64,000 nt of DNA from JAKALD01 sp963817785 (GTDB taxonomy: Bacteria > Pseudomonadota > Gammaproteobacteria > Burkholderiales > SG8-39). The DNA is taken from the NCBI GenBank assembly GCA_963817785.1, contig CAWFPL010000002.1, positions 744,001-808,000 on the forward strand, read 5' to 3'. Under the pieces are notes generated by a model. That model was not told the origin of the DNA. It worked only from the letters and a program-made list of their open reading frames with translations, and did not search any database. Shown here piece after piece: positions 33,128 through 41,557 of this stretch (its first letter is position 1; each line of letters starts with the position of its first letter). A program made the position numbers and the translations under genes.

Positions 33128-33973
33128 CTACAGCGCCAGCGGATTGCGTGGCGCGCGCTCTTCCAGGATGTCTTCCAGCCGCGCGCGGATCGCCGGCTTG
33201 ATGCGCGGGTGGGTGAGGATGTAGAAGCGCTCGCTCTTGACCGCCGCCACCACCGCCTGCGCCACCTCGTCGGCGGAGATCCTGCCCGACTGGACCGCCT
33301 TGCGCAGCATCGCCTCCTTGGCGAGCAGCTGCGCCGACTTGGCGCGCGCGGGATTGGCGAGCTCGGCCGGGCGGTTGCGCTCCGAATCCGAAATCGCGGT
33401 CGGCACGTAGGCGGGGCACAGCACCGAGACGCCGACCCGCGCCTTGCGCTCGGCGAGGTCGTGATACAGCGACTCGGAAAGCGCCACCACGGCGTGCTTG
33501 CTCACGTTGTAGGCCCCCATGCCCGGCGGCGAGATCAGTCCGGCGACCGACGCGGTGTTGACGATGTGGCCCTCGTCCTGCGCCAGCAGCAGCGGCGCGA
33601 AGGCACGCACACCGTGGATCACGCCCCACAGGTTCACGCCGAGCGTCCACTGCCAGTCGGCGACCGTGTTTTCCCATGCCGCGCCGAGCGGCGACACGCC
33701 GGCGTTGTTGCACACCACGTGCGCGCCGCCCAGCTCGGTGACGGTGCGCTGCGCGAGCGCGTCCACTTGCTCGCCTTTGGAGACGTCCACCCGCTGCGCG
33801 AGCGCCCGCACGCCGCGCGCTCGCACTTCGTCCGCGACGCGCGCGAGGTTTGCTTCGTCCACGTCGGCGAGCGCCACGCGCATGCCTTTGGCGGCGAAAG
33901 CGAGTGCCATCGCGCGCCCCAGCCCGCTCGCGGCGCCGGTGACCACCGCGACCTTGCCTTGCAGATGCTTCAA
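33128..33973 (-). CDS. SDR oxidoreductase, last gene of the beta-oxidation operon
   Basis: This 281-residue classical short-chain dehydrogenase has TGAASGLGRAMALAF as the cofactor loop, NNAGVSPLGAAWENT, and the Ser/Tyr-Lys catalytic pair in NTASVAGLISPPGMGAYNVSK. An acidic residue at the end of strand 2 (VALADVDEAN) suggests NAD(H) preference. It ends the leftward fad operon, about 57 bases after the thioesterase. The role may be oxidation or reduction of a hydroxy-lipid, but the substrate cannot be told. Confidence 0.85.
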   Translation of the reverse strand: MKHLQGKVAVVTGAASGLGRAMALAFAAKGMRVALADVDEANLARVADEVRARGVRALAQRVDVSKGEQVDALAQRTVTELGGAHVVCNNAGVSPLGAAWENTVADWQWTLGVNLWGVIHGVRAFAPLLLAQDEGHIVNTASVAGLISPPGMGAYNVSKHAVVALSESLYHDLAERKARVGVSVLCPAYVPTAISDSERNRPAELANPARAKSAQLLAKEAMLRKAVQSGRISADEVAQAVVAAVKSERFYILTHPRIKPAIRARLEDILEERAPRNPLAL

Positions 33974-34030
33974 CGTGTCACCCCCATGAAGTCCCGCGGC
34001 GACCGTGCCCGCCGGGCCGCGGCGCCGCGC

Positions 34031-34441
34031 TCACTTCGGAATCGGACGCGGCCGTCCGTCCTTGTCGATCGCCACGTAGCTCAGAGTGGCCTCGGTCACC
34101 TTCACGACGTGCGGATCGGCGGGACGGCGCTCCGCGTACACCTCGACGTTGACCGTGACCGAGGTGTTGCCGACCCGGACCACGTCGGCGTAGAACGACA
34201 GCAGGTCGCCGATGTGCACCGGCTGCTTGAATACGAAGGCGTTGACCGCGACCGTAGCGACGCGTCCGCGCGCCAGGCGCCCCGCGACCACGCCGCCGGC
34301 GATGTCGACGTGCGACATGATCCAGCCGCCGAAGATGTCGCCGTTGTGATTCGCGTCCGCCGGCATCGGCATGACGCGCAGTGCCGGCTCCTTGCCTTGC
34401 GGCAGCTTCGGATCGGCGGGTTGTTGCGATGCCTGTCCCAT
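34031..34441 (-). CDS. Acyl-CoA thioesterase, YciA-type hotdog protein
   Basis: The protein has 136 residues. The hotdog active-site segment is ANHNGDIFGGWIMSHVDIAG with the conserved Asp, followed by VAVNAFVFKQPVHIGDLLSF and a CoA-binding tail. YciA-like thioesterases hydrolyse a broad range of acyl-CoA esters to free acid and CoA. Within the fad operon it would relieve CoA trapping during beta-oxidation. It starts 15 bases after the hydratase/dehydrogenase stop. Confidence 0.88.
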   Translation of the reverse strand: MGQASQQPADPKLPQGKEPALRVMPMPADANHNGDIFGGWIMSHVDIAGGVVAGRLARGRVATVAVNAFVFKQPVHIGDLLSFYADVVRVGNTSVTVNVEVYAERRPADPHVVKVTEATLSYVAIDKDGRPRPIPK

Positions 34442-34456
34442 GCGAGTGCCCCCGTC

Positions 34457-36406
34457 CTAGGTCTTGTGCGCCAGGTAATGCAGCGGCCCGCCGCGAAACG
34501 GCGCGAACCCGGTGCCGAAGATCAGGCCTGCGTCGATCAGATCGGCGTCGGCCACGATGCCATCGGCGAGCACCGCCTGCGCCTCGGCGAGATACGGCTC
34601 GATGAGCGCTTCTATCAGGTCGGGGCCGAACGTGCCCGGCGCACCTTTCACCGCCTTGCCTTTCTCGTAGCGATAGATTCCCTGGCCGCTCTTCCTGCCC
34701 AGTTGGCCGAGCGCGACCTTCTCGAGCAGGGCGCGCGGCGCTTCGACTTCCGAGCGGGCGCCCTTCCTGGCGAGCTCCTTCCCGGCGGCGAGGCAGATGT
34801 CCAGGCCGACCGTGTCGGCGAGCTCGATCGGCCCCATCGGCATGCCGAATTGCGTCATGGCGGCATCGATCGTCTCGGGCTTGACGCCTTCGTCGAGCAT
34901 GCGGAAGGCGTTCTGCATGTACGGCCCGAGCACTCGGTTGACCAGGAACCCGGGTGAATCCCGCACCGGCAGCGGCAGCTTGTCGATCTGGCGCACGAAA
35001 CCGGCGGCCCGGCCGGCGAGCGCCGCGTCGGTCGCCTCGCCCGAGACGACTTCCACCAGCATCATCTGCGGCACCGGGTTGAAGAAGTGGATTCCCACCA
35101 GGCGCGACGGGTCGCGCAGCCCGGCCGCGATGTCGGCCAGCTTCAGGCTCGAGGTGTTGGTGGCGAGGATCGCCCCGGGCGGCGCCTTGGCCTCGAGCTC
35201 GGCGAACAGCTTGCGCTTGGCCTCCAGGTTCTCGAAGATCGCCTCGATGACGACGTCGGCACGCGCGGCGCCGTTGCCGCCGACGTCCGGGATCAACCGG
35301 TCGAGCGCGTCGCGCACGCGGCGCGGCTCGCGCAGCCGCCGCTCGATCAGCTGCGCGGCGCGTTGCAATGCCGGCGCGAGGCGCTCCGGCGAGGTGTCCT
35401 GCAGCGTCACGCGCAGGCCGCGCAGCGCGCACACGGCGGCGATGTCGCCGCCCATCACACCGGCTCCGATCACGTGCACGTGCCGCGCTTCGAAGTCGGA
35501 AGTCTTGCCGAGCGACTTGAGCCGCTCCTGCAGGAAGAAGACGCGGATCAGGTTGCGGGTCGTCGGGTGCGCGAACAGCGCCTGGATCGAGCCGGGATCG
35601 CTCGCAGGCACCGCGAACGGGTCGCCGTCGTGTCTGTGCCAGAGATCGACGATCGCGTACGGTGCGGGGTAGTGCTCGCGCCGTGCCCGTCGCGCCACCT
35701 GTTTGCGCGCCTGCGCGGCGACGAAGCCGCGCAGCGGACCGAGCAGCAGGCGCCGTGCGAACCGCAGTCTCCTGGGCGGGCGCGCTTCGAGCGTCACCAT
35801 GCGGGCCGTGTTGTCGAGGATGCGCAGCGGCACCGCCTGGTCGACCAGCCCGATGCGCTTGGCGCGGCGCGCGTCGAGCGTGCGGCCGGTGAGCATCATG
35901 TCGAGCGCGGCGGCGGGGCCGACGCGCTTGGGCAGCCATTGCACGCCGTGCCAGGCGGGCATGATGCCGAGCATCACCTCGGGAAACGCGAAGCGCGTCT
36001 TCGGGTCTTCGAGCGCGACGCGGTAGCGGCAGGCGAGCGCCAGTTCCAGCCCGCCGCCCATGCAGAAGCCGTGCACCAGCGCGGTGGTGGGGAAGGGCAG
36101 CCGGGAGAGCTTGTCGAAAACGTCCCACCCCAGGCGCACGAACGCCAGCGCATCGTCGGCCGAGGTGAAGCGGGTGAACTCCTCGACGTCGGCGCCGGCG
36201 GCAAAGCCCTCCTTGGCCGAGCGGATGATCAGTCCCTTGGGGTCGAGCTCGAGGATGGTCTCGAGCGCGGTGTCGAGCTCCTGCAGCGCGCCGAGCGAAA
36301 AGGTGTTGGTCGACTCGCCCTGCTTGTCGAAGCTGAGCCAGACCAGGCCCTGCGCGTCCTGCTCCCAGCGCCAGTGCTTGGTGACCCTCCCGGCAGCAGC
36401 CTGCAT
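34457..36406 (-). CDS. Bifunctional enoyl-CoA hydratase/3-hydroxyacyl-CoA dehydrogenase (FadB/FadJ-like alpha subunit)
   Basis: This 649-residue protein starts at ATG 36406 behind GGGAGG. The hydratase part (about 1-270) has GFAAGADVEEF, GFCMGGGLELALACRYR and FPEVMLGIMPAWHG, with both catalytic glutamates (GGLE and PEV) in place. The dehydrogenase part (about 330-649) has the NAD site HVIGAGVMGGDIAAV, catalytic IHFFNPVPQMMLVEVV with its His, and SPGFLVNRVLGPYMQNAF. It is somewhat shorter than FadB (about 715). With the thiolase it would form a fatty-acid oxidation complex for hydration, oxidation and thiolysis. Confidence 0.92.
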   Translation of the reverse strand: MQAAAGRVTKHWRWEQDAQGLVWLSFDKQGESTNTFSLGALQELDTALETILELDPKGLIIRSAKEGFAAGADVEEFTRFTSADDALAFVRLGWDVFDKLSRLPFPTTALVHGFCMGGGLELALACRYRVALEDPKTRFAFPEVMLGIMPAWHGVQWLPKRVGPAAALDMMLTGRTLDARRAKRIGLVDQAVPLRILDNTARMVTLEARPPRRLRFARRLLLGPLRGFVAAQARKQVARRARREHYPAPYAIVDLWHRHDGDPFAVPASDPGSIQALFAHPTTRNLIRVFFLQERLKSLGKTSDFEARHVHVIGAGVMGGDIAAVCALRGLRVTLQDTSPERLAPALQRAAQLIERRLREPRRVRDALDRLIPDVGGNGAARADVVIEAIFENLEAKRKLFAELEAKAPPGAILATNTSSLKLADIAAGLRDPSRLVGIHFFNPVPQMMLVEVVSGEATDAALAGRAAGFVRQIDKLPLPVRDSPGFLVNRVLGPYMQNAFRMLDEGVKPETIDAAMTQFGMPMGPIELADTVGLDICLAAGKELARKGARSEVEAPRALLEKVALGQLGRKSGQGIYRYEKGKAVKGAPGTFGPDLIEALIEPYLAEAQAVLADGIVADADLIDAGLIFGTGFAPFRGGPLHYLAHKT

Positions 36407-36443
36407 ACCGCCTCCCTGTTTTGCCTTTTCCGAAAGTCTCGCC

Positions 36444-36472
36444 TTGCAGCGCAGGCCTTTTCTGCGCTGCAA
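36444..36472 (-). promoter_or_regulatory. Strong hairpin between thiolase and fadB-like genes
   Basis: TTGCAGCGCAG, a 7-base loop, then CTGCGCTGCAA: a perfect 11-bp stem. It overlaps a second palindrome, CAACGC-T-GCGTTG, at 36471-36483, so two alternative folds are possible. It lies 38 bases before the start of the next gene inside the operon, suggesting mRNA processing or differential expression rather than termination. Confidence 0.5.
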
Positions 36473-36486
36473 CGCTGCGTTGTTCT

Positions 36487-37788
36487 TCAGCTTGCTTCGA
36501 CGAGCATGGCCCCGCCCAATCCGCCGCCGATGCAGATCGAAGCCATGCCGCGTTTCGCGCCGCGGCGCTGCAGCGTCCTCAGCAGGTGCAGGACGATGCG
36601 CGCGCCCGAGGCGCCCACCGGGTGCCCCAGCGCGATCGCGCCGCCATCGACGTTGAGCCGCTCCTCGTCGAGCGCGCCCAGCGCCGCCTCGAGCCCGAGC
36701 TGTTGCCGGCAGTAAGCGTCGTCGCGCCAGGCCGCGAGGCACGCCAGCACCTGCGCGGCGAACGCCTCGTTGATCTCCCAGTAGTCGAGATCATTCAGGC
36801 CCAGCCCGTGGCGCCGAAGGATCGGCGTAGCCGCCTGCACCGGGCCGAGGCCCATTTGCGCCGGGTCGAGCCCCGCCCACTGCGAGTCGAGGATGCGCCC
36901 GGCCGGCTTCAGTCCGTAGCGCTGCACCGCGTCGTCGTCGGCGAGGATCAGCCAGGCGGCGCCATCGGTGATCTGCGAGCTGTTGCCGGGCGTGACGTTG
37001 CCGTACTTGCGATCGAAGAAGGGCTTGAGCTGGGCAAGCTTCGCGCCGGAGGCGTCGCGCCGCACCCCGTCGTCGAGCTGGTAGGCGTTGCCGTCGCGGT
37101 CGTACAGCGCCTCGAGCTCGCCGCCGCCGGGGGCGAGCCAGCCGCCGTCCTGCGCCGCGGCCACGCGCTGATGGCTGCGTACGGAGTACGCGTCCATCTG
37201 CTCCCTGGAAATGTCGAAGCGGTGAGCGAGGTTCTCGGCGGTCTGGCCCATCAGCAGCCCGACCATCGGATCGGTGAGCCCTTTCATGATGCCGATGACC
37301 GGCGCGAAATACTTGAGCCGAAGGCGCGCGAGTTGAGCGGCCCTTTGGCCGAGCGACTTGGCCTGATACCACTGCGACAGCCACAGCACCATGGCGTCCG
37401 AGAACAGCAGCGGCGCGCGCGACAGCGCATCCACGCCGCCGGCGAGCACCAGGTGCGAGCGCCCGGTGAGGATGTTGGCGATGCCCGAGTCGAGCGCCTG
37501 CATGCCGGAGGCGCAGTTGCGCATGACCGTCCAGCCCGGCACCTTCTGGCCGCAGCCCAGGCGCAGCGCGGCGACGCGGCCGATGTTCACCTCGTCGGCC
37601 GAGGGCGCGGCGCAGCCGAGGATCACCTCGTCGAGCTGCTCGGGGGCGAATTTCTGGCGCACGAGCAGCGCGCGGCCTGCCTGCGTGGCGAGGTCGGCCG
37701 CGGAGAACGGCCCGGGGCGGTTCTTTGCCTTGAGAAACGGCGTGCGCGCGCCGTCGACGATGTGGATCGGCTTCGGAAATCCGGCCAT
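36487..37788 (-). CDS. Acetyl-CoA C-acyltransferase (thiolase, FadA/FadI-like)
   Basis: This 433-residue thiolase has the acyl-enzyme cysteine in VMRNCASGMQ (C92), the His of GGAIALGHPVGASGARI and the proton-relay Cys of ASICIGGGLGGA near the C-terminus. At 433 residues it is closer to FadI (about 436) than to FadA (about 390). It cleaves 3-ketoacyl-CoA to acetyl-CoA and a shortened acyl-CoA. It lies between fadE and the fadB-like gene, in the leftward fad operon. Confidence 0.92.
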   Translation of the reverse strand: MAGFPKPIHIVDGARTPFLKAKNRPGPFSAADLATQAGRALLVRQKFAPEQLDEVILGCAAPSADEVNIGRVAALRLGCGQKVPGWTVMRNCASGMQALDSGIANILTGRSHLVLAGGVDALSRAPLLFSDAMVLWLSQWYQAKSLGQRAAQLARLRLKYFAPVIGIMKGLTDPMVGLLMGQTAENLAHRFDISREQMDAYSVRSHQRVAAAQDGGWLAPGGGELEALYDRDGNAYQLDDGVRRDASGAKLAQLKPFFDRKYGNVTPGNSSQITDGAAWLILADDDAVQRYGLKPAGRILDSQWAGLDPAQMGLGPVQAATPILRRHGLGLNDLDYWEINEAFAAQVLACLAAWRDDAYCRQQLGLEAALGALDEERLNVDGGAIALGHPVGASGARIVLHLLRTLQRRGAKRGMASICIGGGLGGAMLVEAS

Positions 37789-37820
37789 TTCGCTCTCCCC
37801 TCGTGCTCAGGTGGTGCCCA

Positions 37821-37850
37821 GGCGCAGGCACGCGGTGTCGGCCCTGCGCC
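37821..37850 (-). promoter_or_regulatory. Hairpin between fadE and thiolase genes
   Basis: GGCGCAGG, a 14-base loop, then CCTGCGCC: a perfect 8-bp GC-rich stem in the 68-base gap. It is the second inter-cistronic hairpin of the fad operon. No T run follows. Confidence 0.4.
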
Positions 37851-37856
37851 GCGCGC

Positions 37857-40346
37857 TCAAGCCGCCGCCCGGCTCACCGCCGCCGCGGACTGCTCGCGCT
37901 CGAGCCGTTGCACAATCTCGGCGCGGTCGAAGTCCTGCGCAAAATCGTCGACCCGGATTACTCCCTTGCGCAGCGACTCCTTCCTCTGCCACTGCGCGTA
38001 CTCGTCGGCGCTGAACACGCCCTGCTCGCGCGCGAGTTGAGCGCTGTCCAAGCCCGGGCGCGGCTCGAGCGTGCCCCGGCGCAGGGTCTCCCTGAGCTTG
38101 CGCTCGAGCGGCTCGCAGGCAATGGTGGCGAGGAACGTCGCTTCGAGCTCGCCGGTCGGATCGGCTTCGGACTGCGCCAGGTACATGCCCGCGGTCAGAC
38201 GCTCGCGCGCGGCGCCGGGCGTCAGCAGCAGCTGCGCGCACTTGTGGTTGAGCAGGTCCGAGGGCGGCGCGAGACGCTTGCCGAGCGGAAACACCGCCGC
38301 GCGCAGCAGCAGGGCGACGACGCGACCGGGGAAATTGGCGAGCACGCCGTCGAGTGCGTTTTGCGCCTGATGCAGCGAGTCCTGCACCGACCAGTGCAGC
38401 AGCGGCAGGTCCTCGGCCTGCCGGCCCTGGTCCTCGTAGCGCTTGAGCGTTGCCGAGGCGAGGTACATCAGCGACAGCACGTCGCCCAGGCGCGCCGAGA
38501 TCTTCTCCTTGCGCTTGAGCGCGCCGCCCAGCACCAGCATCGAGACGTCGGCGACCAACGCGAACGCGGCCGCCATGCGCGACAGGCGGCGGTAGTACAC
38601 GCGCGTCTCGCGCGCCGCCGCCGCCGGCGCGGGCGCGAACGCCGCGCCGCTCACACCGTGCACCAGCGCGCGCACGCCGTTCGCCAGGGTGTGGCCGACG
38701 TGCGAGGTGAGGGCGTCGTCGAACTCGACCGACGCGGCGCGGCCCTGCATCTCCTTCGCGGCGCGCATCTCGCGCAGCACGTAGGGGTGGCAGCGGATCG
38801 CGCCCTGGCCGAAGATGATCAGGCTGCGCGTCAGGATGTTGGCGCCCTCCACGGTGATGCCCACCGGAATCACCTGGTAGCCGCGGCCGACCCAGTTACC
38901 CGGTCCCAGGCAGATTCCCTTGCCGCCGTGGATGTCCATCGCGTCGTCGATGACTTTGCGCGCGCGCTCGGTCATGTGGTACTTGGCGATCGCCGAGAGC
39001 ACCGCGGGCTTCTCGCCGGCGTCCACCGCACCCGCTGTCATCACGCGCGTGGCGTCCATCACGTAGGCGTTGCCGGCGATGCGTCCGAGCGCTTCCTCGA
39101 CGCCTTCGAGCTTGCCGATCGGAGCCTTGAACTGGCTGCGCACGCGCGCGTAGGCCCCGGTGAAGCGCGCGAGCGCCTTGGCCCCGCCCACCGAGGAGCT
39201 CGGCAGCGAGATCGAGCGGCCGGCCGCGAGGCAGCCCATCAGCATCATCCAGCCCTTGCCGGCGTATTCGCCGCCGCCGATGATCCAGTCGAGCGGCATG
39301 AACACGTCCTTGCCGGAGTTCGGGCCGTTCTGGAACGCCGCGTTGAGCGGCAGATGCCGGCGGCCGATGTTGACGCCGGGGTGGCCGGTCGGCACCAGCG
39401 CGCAGGTGATGCCCAGGTCCTCCTGGTCGCCGAGCAGGCGCTCGGGGTCGTACAGGCGGAACGCGAGGCCGAGCAGCGTGGCGACCGGGCCGAGCGTGAT
39501 GTAGCGCTTGTCCCAGGTGACGCGCATGCCGAGGACCTCCTTGCCCTGCCACGCGCCCTTGCACACCACGCCGTAGTCGGGAATCGCGGCCGCGTCGGAG
39601 CCTGCCTCGGGGCTGGTGAGCGCGAAGCACGGAATCTCCTGGCCTTTGGCGAGCCGCGGCAGATAGTGGCTCTTCTGCGCGTCGGTGCCGTAGTGCAACA
39701 GCAGCTCCGCCGGCCCGAGCGAGTTCGGCACCATCACCGTGACCGCGGCGGTGTTGGAGCGCGTGGACAGCTTCATCACCACCGCGGAGTGCGCGAGCGC
39801 GGAAAAGCCCATGCCCCCGTACTGCTTCGGGATGATCATGCCGAGGAAGCCCTTGTCCTTGATGAACTGCCAGACGTGCTGCGGCAGATCCTGGCGCTCG
39901 TGCGTGATCTCCCAGTCGTCGCACATGGCGCACAGCTCCTCGACCGGCCCATCGAGGAACGCCCGCTCCTCGGGCGTAAGCTTGGGCTCGGGCATCGCGA
40001 GCAGCTTGTTCCAGTCGGGATCGCCCGAGAACAGGTCCGCGTCCCACCACACCGTGCCGGCGTCGATGGCTTCCTTCTCGGTCTGCGACATATCGGGCAG
40101 GATGCGCCGGTAGAGCGCGAGCACCCGGTCGCTGAACAGCGCCCTGCGCAGCGCCGGCACGTTCAGCGCCGCCGCGGCTGCGAGGAATGCCGCGCCGAGC
40201 ACGGCGTTGTCCGCGGCGCCGAACCCGGCGAGCGCCGAGAGGTAGGCGGCCAGCAGGCCGCCGGCGGCGGTCCACCACGGGAGCGACATCTGGAAGTAGC
40301 CGAACACCAGGATGACGGCGAGGGTTGCGAGCGCGAAGCCGAGCAT
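37857..40346 (-). CDS. fadE: Acyl-CoA dehydrogenase, large FadE type
   Basis: The 829-residue protein has the length of enterobacterial FadE (about 814). N-terminal hydrophobic segments (LGFALATLAVILVFGYF, WWTAAGGLLAAYLSALAGF) suggest membrane attachment. The dehydrogenase core has GFLGMIIPKQYGGMGFS and CFALTSPEAGSDAAAIPD, with the FAD-binding region following. The C-terminal 300 residues (YRRLSRMAAAFALVADVSML) are the FadE-specific domain. First step of beta-oxidation: acyl-CoA to 2-enoyl-CoA using FAD and ETF. It follows the PsrA-like regulator by 31 bases. Confidence 0.93.
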   Translation of the reverse strand: MLGFALATLAVILVFGYFQMSLPWWTAAGGLLAAYLSALAGFGAADNAVLGAAFLAAAAALNVPALRRALFSDRVLALYRRILPDMSQTEKEAIDAGTVWWDADLFSGDPDWNKLLAMPEPKLTPEERAFLDGPVEELCAMCDDWEITHERQDLPQHVWQFIKDKGFLGMIIPKQYGGMGFSALAHSAVVMKLSTRSNTAAVTVMVPNSLGPAELLLHYGTDAQKSHYLPRLAKGQEIPCFALTSPEAGSDAAAIPDYGVVCKGAWQGKEVLGMRVTWDKRYITLGPVATLLGLAFRLYDPERLLGDQEDLGITCALVPTGHPGVNIGRRHLPLNAAFQNGPNSGKDVFMPLDWIIGGGEYAGKGWMMLMGCLAAGRSISLPSSSVGGAKALARFTGAYARVRSQFKAPIGKLEGVEEALGRIAGNAYVMDATRVMTAGAVDAGEKPAVLSAIAKYHMTERARKVIDDAMDIHGGKGICLGPGNWVGRGYQVIPVGITVEGANILTRSLIIFGQGAIRCHPYVLREMRAAKEMQGRAASVEFDDALTSHVGHTLANGVRALVHGVSGAAFAPAPAAAARETRVYYRRLSRMAAAFALVADVSMLVLGGALKRKEKISARLGDVLSLMYLASATLKRYEDQGRQAEDLPLLHWSVQDSLHQAQNALDGVLANFPGRVVALLLRAAVFPLGKRLAPPSDLLNHKCAQLLLTPGAARERLTAGMYLAQSEADPTGELEATFLATIACEPLERKLRETLRRGTLEPRPGLDSAQLAREQGVFSADEYAQWQRKESLRKGVIRVDDFAQDFDRAEIVQRLEREQSAAAVSRAAA

Positions 40347-40377
40347 GACGATCTCTCCCTGCTTGCTGCGGCGGCGA

Positions 40378-41076
40378 TCAGGCCGCTTGTTTCACGTTCA
40401 CGTCGGCCGCGCGCTTGCCGGCGTGCGGCAGCGGTGCCAGCAGGCCGGCAGCGAGAAACGCGCCGAGGCGCTCCTCGAGCAGGCGCACGTCGTAGCGGTC
40501 TTCCGGCTTGCAGCCGGCGATCAGCTGCACCGTGTCGGTGGCCGCCAGCGTGTAGGACAGCGTGCCGAACATGAAGTGCATGCGCCAGATGAGCTCCTCG
40601 CGCGGCAATTCCGGAAGCGCTCTTGCGAACGCTTCCTTGAAGCGCGCCATGACGGGGGCGTAGAGCTGGCCGATGAGGGCGCGGATGTGCTTGGCAGGGT
40701 CGGTGTAGGTGCGGCCCAGCAGGCGGATGAAATTGCGCCCCCCTGTTTCGTCCTGGATCATGCGCAGGCTCGGGCCGACGAAGGCTCGGATGATCGCGGC
40801 CGGCGCGAGCGGCCTGCCAGCGGCGGCCTTTTCCAGCGCATCGAGCTCCGCAATGCGCTCGGCGTTCTTGGGATCGAGCCGGCGCCGGAACACGGCCTCG
40901 ATGAGCGCATCCTTGGAGCCGAAGTGATAGTTAATGGCCGCGAGGTTGACTCCGGCGCAGGCGGTGAGCATGCGCATCGAGGCGCCTTCGAATCCGTGCT
41001 GCATGAACAGCTCCTCGGCGGCGTCCAGAATACGGGTCTGGGTCTGGTGCAGCGGTTTGATGGTGCGTAGGTTCAT
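40378..41076 (-). CDS. PsrA-like TetR/AcrR regulator of beta-oxidation
   Basis: This 232-residue protein starts at ATG 41076. The N-terminal helix-turn-helix is RILDAAEELFMQHGFEGAS, then MRMLTACAGVNLAAINYHFG with SKDALIEAVFRRR, very close to the PsrA family recognition helix (AGVNLAAxNYHFGSK). The C-terminal domain senses a hydrophobic ligand, expected to be a long-chain acyl compound. It heads the operon that continues with fadE, thiolase, fadB-like, thioesterase and SDR genes, and probably represses it through the adjacent inverted repeat. A TTG at 41094 would put the start inside the operator, so it was not used. Confidence 0.9.
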   Translation of the reverse strand: MNLRTIKPLHQTQTRILDAAEELFMQHGFEGASMRMLTACAGVNLAAINYHFGSKDALIEAVFRRRLDPKNAERIAELDALEKAAAGRPLAPAAIIRAFVGPSLRMIQDETGGRNFIRLLGRTYTDPAKHIRALIGQLYAPVMARFKEAFARALPELPREELIWRMHFMFGTLSYTLAATDTVQLIAGCKPEDRYDVRLLEERLGAFLAAGLLAPLPHAGKRAADVNVKQAA

Positions 41077-41088
41077 GGCGGAGATTGA

Positions 41089-41108
41089 ATTCAAACGAAC
41101 GTTTGAAT
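41089..41108. promoter_or_regulatory. PsrA-type operator, perfect inverted repeat
   Basis: ATTCAAACG-AA-CGTTTGAAT: two 9-base arms with 2-base centre, a complete palindrome apart from the centre. It contains CAAAC-N4-GTTTG, the published PsrA box pattern (G/C)AAAC(N2-4)GTTTG(C/G). It lies 12 bases upstream of the regulator ATG, consistent with autorepression of the fad operon. Confidence 0.8.
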
Positions 41109-41199
41109 GTTATGCGCGCCCCCTGGCTGGCGTCAAGGTACGTCCGCGCTGGCCAGCGCCTTGTGGCGCGGTCTGGCGGTTCCGTTCGAGGGGTGGCAA

Positions 41200-41523
41200 G
41201 TGACCGGCGGCACGTTGCTCGGGCTCACGCTGTTCTCGATGGGCTGGCTGTTCTTCCTTGCCGGCGCGGCAGTCAATTTCGCGGCCTGGCGTCGGGCGCG
41301 CAAGGCGCCCCCGGGGACGCGCTACGGCGGCCTGCCGCTGCTGCCCGGACTGATCGGCTCGGTCACGTCGTTCTTCAGTGTCGGAACGCTGCTCAAGGCG
41401 GGATGGCACGTGCCCTGGCCGTGGCTGTGGATCCTGCTGCCCCTGTTCCTCGACGCGGGATGCGTCGGCCGCCTGGTATTCGCGTTGCTCGGGCTCGGAA
41501 GCCGACCGCGCGGGCGCGCCTGA
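41200..41523 (+). CDS. Small membrane protein of unknown function (about 107 residues)
   Basis: The preferred start is GTG 41200 with GAGGGG 6 bases upstream; an ATG at 41107 in the same frame would add 31 residues and overlap the PsrA-type operator. The sequence has about three hydrophobic helices: LLGLTLFSMGWLFFLAGAA, LLPGLIGSVTSFFSVGTLL and WPWLWILLPLFLDAGCVGRL. It has a basic loop between (AAWRRARKAPPGTRY). No homologue family is recognised. It is divergent from the fad operon and precedes the Atm1-type exporter gene by 34 bases. Confidence 0.6.
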   Translation: MTGGTLLGLTLFSMGWLFFLAGAAVNFAAWRRARKAPPGTRYGGLPLLPGLIGSVTSFFSVGTLLKAGWHVPWPWLWILLPLFLDAGCVGRLVFALLGLGSRPRGRA

Positions 41524-41557
41524 ATTAGAATCCGCCCCTCGCCCAGAGTCTTCCTCC

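Noticed and set aside
37803..40574. Plus-strand frame opposite fadE
   Set aside because: Shadow frame with repeats of Arg, His and Gly; fadE is clearly the coding strand.
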